Below, piece after piece: positions 60,542 to 64,000 of a stretch of DNA of 64,000 bases. A program made the position numbers and the translations under genes. The number at the start of each line of letters is the position of its first letter. Positions within the stretch are counted from its first letter, which is position 1. The notes beneath the pieces were generated by a model, which was given only the letters and a program-made list of their open reading frames with translations, had not been told where the DNA came from and made no database searches. Location of the stretch: contig NZ_JANTYS010000001.1 of NCBI RefSeq assembly GCF_024808255.1, forward strand, positions 124,001 to 188,000, in the 5' to 3' direction. The DNA is from Mucilaginibacter dorajii. GTDB lineage: Bacteria > Bacteroidota > Bacteroidia > Sphingobacteriales > Sphingobacteriaceae.

Positions 60542-61432
60542 TTAATTTAAAAGTTGTTTCTTAAAGTCTTTCGGGGTTTTACCGACTTCTTTCCTGAAAA
60601 GTTTGGAGAAATAGGACATATTTTCAAAACCCAATGAAAAGGCGATCTCTGAAACATTTTCCTCTGATTCCCTCAATTTATTCTTAGCCACGGTAATGAG
60701 CGCAATATGGATGAGTTCCTGCGCTGTTTTTCCAGTTTCGATCTTTAACGCATTGCTGAGATAGCGCGGTGACATATTCAGCGCTGAGGCCAAATAGGCG
60801 ACCGACGGCAGGCCTTCTTTCATAAATTTATCTTCGCGTATATAGTTATCCAATAACTTATTGAAGGCGGTAACCGTTTTGCCGTTCAGCGCCTGGCGGT
60901 TGATAAATTGTCTTTTATAAAAGCGTTCCGCATATTTGAGTATCGATGATACATTCACCAGGATAATATTCTTGCTGAACTCGTCCTGGTTATTGCCGTA
61001 TTCGCTATCTATCGACTCAAATAAACGCACAATGGTCTTTTCTTCCTTTGGCGAAAGATGCAGCGCCTCATCAGTTTCATAGTCAAAAAAAGCATAGTGC
61101 TGGATCTCTTTCTGTAAGGCGTTACCGAGCAGGAAGTCTTCGTGGAATAACAGGATATAGCCCCCTTCTTCCAGTTCCAGGTTTTCGATTTCGATTACCT
61201 GCCGGGGCTTCCAAAACACCATCGATCCTTTTTCATGATCAAACTTCGTACGACCGTAGAGCCAGTGACCTGCTTTGATATGCTTTATCCCAACAAGGTA
61301 GCAGTCGCAGGTGAATTCTGAAAAGTTTAAAACCAGGCCTGGCGTGATGCGCAACAGGCTTAACATCGGATGCTCAGGATCCGGCAGGCCGTTCTCGCGG
61401 TGCAACTCACTTAAGGATTTAAAATGTCTCAT
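60542..61432 (-). CDS. AraC-family regulator
   Basis: A 296-residue cytoplasmic regulator: an N-terminal cupin-like region (HIKAGHWLYGRTKFDHEKGSMVFWKPRQ) and a C-terminal AraC HTH pair (LPSVAYLASALNMSPRYLSNAL; GFENMSYFSKLFRKEVGKTPKDFKK). It is oriented with the DUF1569, SDR and NmrA genes upstream, which such AraC proteins often control in Bacteroidota. Ligand unknown. Confidence 0.88.
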   Translation of the reverse strand: MRHFKSLSELHRENGLPDPEHPMLSLLRITPGLVLNFSEFTCDCYLVGIKHIKAGHWLYGRTKFDHEKGSMVFWKPRQVIEIENLELEEGGYILLFHEDFLLGNALQKEIQHYAFFDYETDEALHLSPKEEKTIVRLFESIDSEYGNNQDEFSKNIILVNVSSILKYAERFYKRQFINRQALNGKTVTAFNKLLDNYIREDKFMKEGLPSVAYLASALNMSPRYLSNALKIETGKTAQELIHIALITVAKNKLRESEENVSEIAFSLGFENMSYFSKLFRKEVGKTPKDFKKQLLN

Positions 61433-61464
61433 CTTTTTATCTATTAAAAGTAATCATTTTTTGC

Positions 61465-62007
61465 TTAGGCGCTGAACTGTCTTAAATGATAATCCAGGTG
61501 GATCTGCGCTAGTTTGCCCCATTGTTTACGGGTAAGTTTGCCCATCATAGGGTGCGGCCCCCAACCCACTGTTGGGGTATCCCAGGCTTTTTCAAGAATC
61601 TCCTGCAAGAGCTTCTTCTCTTCGTCGAAGTCAAATACCTGATCATGCGGTATAACGAAACTTAGGGGCAATCGTAAACCTTTGGGTTGAGCGGGAAAGA
61701 AGTCCACCAGGATCCATTTAAAGAGCGCGCGGCTCAGCCAGTAACTTTCATCCGGCAGTGTAAAATAGCCCAGTGCACCGCCGAGTGATAGGGAAAGATG
61801 GTGCAGCATCTGCGCTGCACTCATTGTTCCCCATGCTCGTTTCGAATCAGGGGTAATACTTTGTACTCTTGCCCTGAATTCTGCCTGTTTTTCGGGCGTA
61901 TAAAATAACATCCCATCAACCTGCGGCGTGATGATCGCCCTGGGAATGTATTTGACGATGGCGATAAAGGAATACCATAATTCCTTGTTTAAGATCGAGC
62001 GTTTCAT
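61465..62007 (-). CDS. DUF1569/DinB-like protein
   Basis: The protein has 180 residues. It begins with a helical region (LWYSFIAIVKYIPRAI) and then shows a DinB-type four-helix-bundle pattern with metal-ligand-like His residues: MSAAQMLHHLSLSLGGAL and QIHLDYHLRQF. DUF1569 proteins are often annotated as DinB-like thiol-dependent enzymes; the reaction is not known here. It lies 10 bases after the SDR gene and 32 before the AraC gene, so it is in the same cluster. Confidence 0.75.
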   Translation of the reverse strand: MKRSILNKELWYSFIAIVKYIPRAIITPQVDGMLFYTPEKQAEFRARVQSITPDSKRAWGTMSAAQMLHHLSLSLGGALGYFTLPDESYWLSRALFKWILVDFFPAQPKGLRLPLSFVIPHDQVFDFDEEKKLLQEILEKAWDTPTVGWGPHPMMGKLTRKQWGKLAQIHLDYHLRQFSA

Positions 62008-62017
62008 GGCGGCAGGT

Positions 62018-62860
62018 TTAGGCAGTAACTTCAGTTGGTGTAAACTTGTCGGCCCAGGCCTCGATTTCTGCGCTGGTTTTGGCGCTGTTAGTCCGGTAGG
62101 TTTGCAGGGAATCCAGGCCTACCGGCAAATGAAGTGGCGGGTTTTCTACATTCGCTAATTCAACGACTACTTTTGCCAATTTGGCCGGATCGCCCGGTTG
62201 GTTACCATGCAAAGCATCAGGAACACTTTTCATCTGTCCAACTGCTGTATCATTATAATCCGAAATAGCGTTGGCAGCTGAAGAATATGATTGGGAGTTT
62301 AAGAACTGTGTGCGGAACAAGCCCGGTGCAAGCGAAGTAACTTTGATATTGAAGGGCGCAAGTTCAACGGCAAGGCCTTCCGAGATTCCTTCCACGGCGT
62401 ATTTGGTAGAACCATATAAAGCCCAGGCCGGTAAGGCTCCATAACCAAACAGGGAAGAAATATTGATGATGTGTCCGGATTTCCTTTCCCGTAAATGCGG
62501 CAATACGTTGCGTACCACGTTCAGCAAACCAAATACGTTGGTATCATACTGTCTTCTTGCTTCCTCATCCGATGCTTCTTCAATGGCGGCTACGATACCG
62601 AATCCGGCATTGTTGACCACCACATCGAGCTGCCCGAAGCGGTCCAGGCCATCTTTAATGGCACGTTTAACTTCTGCTTCGTTGACCACATCCATGGTGA
62701 CTACCAATAAATTTTCGGGGTTGCCCAGTTCTTTTTGGAGACCGGCTGCGTTATTACGGACAGTAGCTACTACTTTGTCGCCGGAGGCAAGCACTGTTTT
62801 TACAATTTCAAGGCCAAATCCTTTGCTGGCACCTGTTACAAACCAAACTTTTGTTTTCAT
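62018..62860 (-). CDS. Short-chain dehydrogenase/reductase
   Basis: A 280-residue classical SDR: cofactor motif TGASKGFGLEIV, NNAGFG, a catalytic Ser in ISSLFGYG and YGSTK (Tyr and Lys). The length and C-terminal region fit the common oxidoreductase group with broad substrates. It is preceded by a promoter box TACCTTTG on its strand at 62899-62892, 32 bases before the ATG, which is repeated before the NmrA gene. Confidence 0.9.
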   Translation of the reverse strand: MKTKVWFVTGASKGFGLEIVKTVLASGDKVVATVRNNAAGLQKELGNPENLLVVTMDVVNEAEVKRAIKDGLDRFGQLDVVVNNAGFGIVAAIEEASDEEARRQYDTNVFGLLNVVRNVLPHLRERKSGHIINISSLFGYGALPAWALYGSTKYAVEGISEGLAVELAPFNIKVTSLAPGLFRTQFLNSQSYSSAANAISDYNDTAVGQMKSVPDALHGNQPGDPAKLAKVVVELANVENPPLHLPVGLDSLQTYRTNSAKTSAEIEAWADKFTPTEVTA

Positions 62861-62891
62861 GATTAAAATTTTTTAGTGATTAATTTATACT

Positions 62892-62907
62892 CAAAGGTAG
62901 GCCGCGT
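62892..62907 (-). promoter_or_regulatory. Promoter box before the SDR gene
   Basis: Read on the minus strand this is ACGCGGCCTACCTTTG, with TACCTTTG fitting the Bacteroidota -7 consensus TAnnTTTG. 15 of 16 bases are repeated at 63969-63984 before the NmrA gene. Confidence 0.6.
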
Positions 62908-63069
62908 GCGAAGGTGAGTGCTAACGCATATTTCCGAATTAATAGCACTTATTTACCTCATCGCATTTGTCGCAAAGATTTCAGACAAAAGGATTTAAAA
63001 AAGCAAAGCCCAAGCCGGTTTGCACTTTTCAGCAAACAGACTTGGGCCTATCTTCAATTGCAAGCGAAA

Positions 63070-63948
63070 TTATTGAAACAAAGCGCTGTTCCTCGTAAAG
63101 AAATCAGCTAGTGACGCCGGTTTCTTGCCGGTGATCGTTTCAATCAGGTCATTAGTTCCAGCGAATATGCCATTCACACAATCTTCGGCCACATGGGTAA
63201 CGTGCTGTACAAAGTGTTCACTTGCCGCTCTTTCGGAATTAATTTCAAAGAACTGCTCAATAGATACCGGTTCGTAATTAATTGTCCTGCCTAACGTATT
63301 TGAAATAATTTCGCTCATTTCAAATACATCATATTCCTCCGGGCCGTAAAGTTTAAGCACCTGGCCGCCATATTCATCTATCGAGGTGGCAATTCTGGCA
63401 ACCACGCGGCCCAGGTCAGCCGAATCGACAGGTGCCCAGCGTCCATTGCCAAAAGGCAATACGATGGAATTGTCTTGCCGGATGCCGTCGCGGATATAAA
63501 GGAACCAGTCATCAAAAAAGGTAGGTCTTAAATGAACGGTCGGAATGCCGGTCATATTTAAAATTTGTTCTCCAACCCAATGATCCTGCGCTGCATTACT
63601 TTTAGCTTCCCGCCTTGCCGATATCTGGGACATATTAACGATGCCTTTTAAGCCGTTTTCTACAGCGGCCTGGGCAAAATAAGCAGTGGCCTGCAGCACA
63701 CCGGGCACAAGCACCGGGTAACAAAAGTAGGCCGTATCAATTCCCTGCATAGCTTCGGAGATATCGTCCAGATTGAGCAGGTCGCCTACGACTACCTCCA
63801 CACCTTTGGCAGTAAGCTTTGCTGAGCGGTCGTCCTTGCTATGAACGAGTGCCCGAACCGGGTAGCCCATTGCTAAAAGCTCGTCTATTGCGGCTCCGCC
63901 GCTTTTACCGGTCGCGCCGGTTATTAAAATTTTCAATTGCTTTTCCAT
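63070..63948 (-). CDS. NmrA/atypical SDR NAD(P)-binding protein
   Basis: A 292-residue protein with TGATGKSGGAAIDELL at the start and the atypical SDR fold (VVVGDLLNLDDISEAMQGIDTAYF; HLRPTFFDDWF). This family uses NAD(P) for redox sensing or for quinone and sugar-nucleotide reactions; several members are redox-sensing regulators. Substrate unknown. It lies 209 bases upstream of the SDR gene and shares with it the same promoter box, so the two are probably co-regulated. Confidence 0.85.
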   Translation of the reverse strand: MEKQLKILITGATGKSGGAAIDELLAMGYPVRALVHSKDDRSAKLTAKGVEVVVGDLLNLDDISEAMQGIDTAYFCYPVLVPGVLQATAYFAQAAVENGLKGIVNMSQISARREAKSNAAQDHWVGEQILNMTGIPTVHLRPTFFDDWFLYIRDGIRQDNSIVLPFGNGRWAPVDSADLGRVVARIATSIDEYGGQVLKLYGPEEYDVFEMSEIISNTLGRTINYEPVSIEQFFEINSERAASEHFVQHVTHVAEDCVNGIFAGTNDLIETITGKKPASLADFFTRNSALFQ

Positions 63949-63968
63949 ATCTGAAATATTTATTACAC

Positions 63969-63984
63969 CAAAGGTAGGCCGGGT
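63969..63984 (-). promoter_or_regulatory. Promoter box before the NmrA gene
   Basis: The minus strand reads ACCCGGCCTACCTTTG, the counterpart of the box at 62892-62907. It is 21 bases before the ATG at 63948. Confidence 0.6.
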
Positions 63985-64000
63985 CCAGAACGCTGCGCTA

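Noticed and set aside
1..64000. CRISPR array or prophage
   Set aside because: No series of evenly spaced identical repeats and no phage structural, lysis or integrase genes were seen.

Overview
The window looks like a chromosomal segment of a member of the Bacteroidota, most likely a Sphingobacteriaceae species close to Mucilaginibacter or Pedobacter. This is a judgement from gene content (polysaccharide-degrading glycosidases of families GH29, GH97 and GH43-like, membrane-bound AraC proteins, FtsX/MacB-type permeases, a Bacteroidota-style cbb3 oxidase cluster) and from TAnnTTTG promoter boxes; no rRNA gene is present to confirm it.

Region 1 (1-10.7 kb) is a fucose locus read leftward. It holds two GH29 alpha-L-fucosidases, a FucP-type symporter, an aldo/keto reductase resembling L-fucose 1-dehydrogenase, a sugar mutarotase, a zinc alcohol dehydrogenase, a GH97 enzyme and the start of a GH43-like protein. 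An AraC regulator sits upstream, and a 10-bp inverted repeat with a 20-bp spacer lies before the first gene. The genes suggest release, uptake and oxidative (non-phosphorylating) breakdown of fucose; the lactonase and dehydratase steps are not in the window.

Region 2 (10.7-37 kb) is a low-oxygen and fermentation block. It contains a universal stress protein, a nitronate-monooxygenase-like protein, the cbb3 oxidase cluster (ccoI-S-NO-Q-P-G-H-tauE-like), AdhP, HemN, a D-2-hydroxyacid dehydrogenase, acetate kinase, phosphoketolase, an alpha-glucan phosphorylase relative and a truncated L,D-transpeptidase-like protein. In the middle lies a two-component system: a FixL-like kinase that keeps the haem-ligand His and distal Arg, and a response regulator in which a receiver is fused to a Crp/Fnr DNA-binding protein. 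Seven copies of TGA(C/T)-N4-(G/A)TCA lie just upstream of the operons in this block, four of them 77-83 bases from a start codon. I read this as one compact oxygen-responsive regulon.

Region 3 (37-57 kb) is accessory in character. It opens with about 1 kb of scrambled non-coding DNA holding tRNA-like 3' ends. Then come two giant ORFs in which a complete membrane-bound AraC regulator is fused in frame to a full FtsX/MacB permease, a third permease with a FecR-like N-terminal extension, a decayed N-terminus of another AraC copy, a secreted esterase, a serine beta-lactamase-like protein, a beta-helix protein, a membrane-tethered HTH-like protein and a small ABC exporter.

Region 4 (57-64 kb) holds regulators and small enzymes: two TetR repressors, a beta-carbonic-anhydrase-like protein, a GNAT acetyltransferase, an AraC regulator, a DinB/DUF1569 protein and two NAD(P)-binding proteins. 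Clear operator and promoter palindromes are visible. One TetR gene and the GNAT gene 2.3 kb away share a TACTA-n2-TAGTA site.
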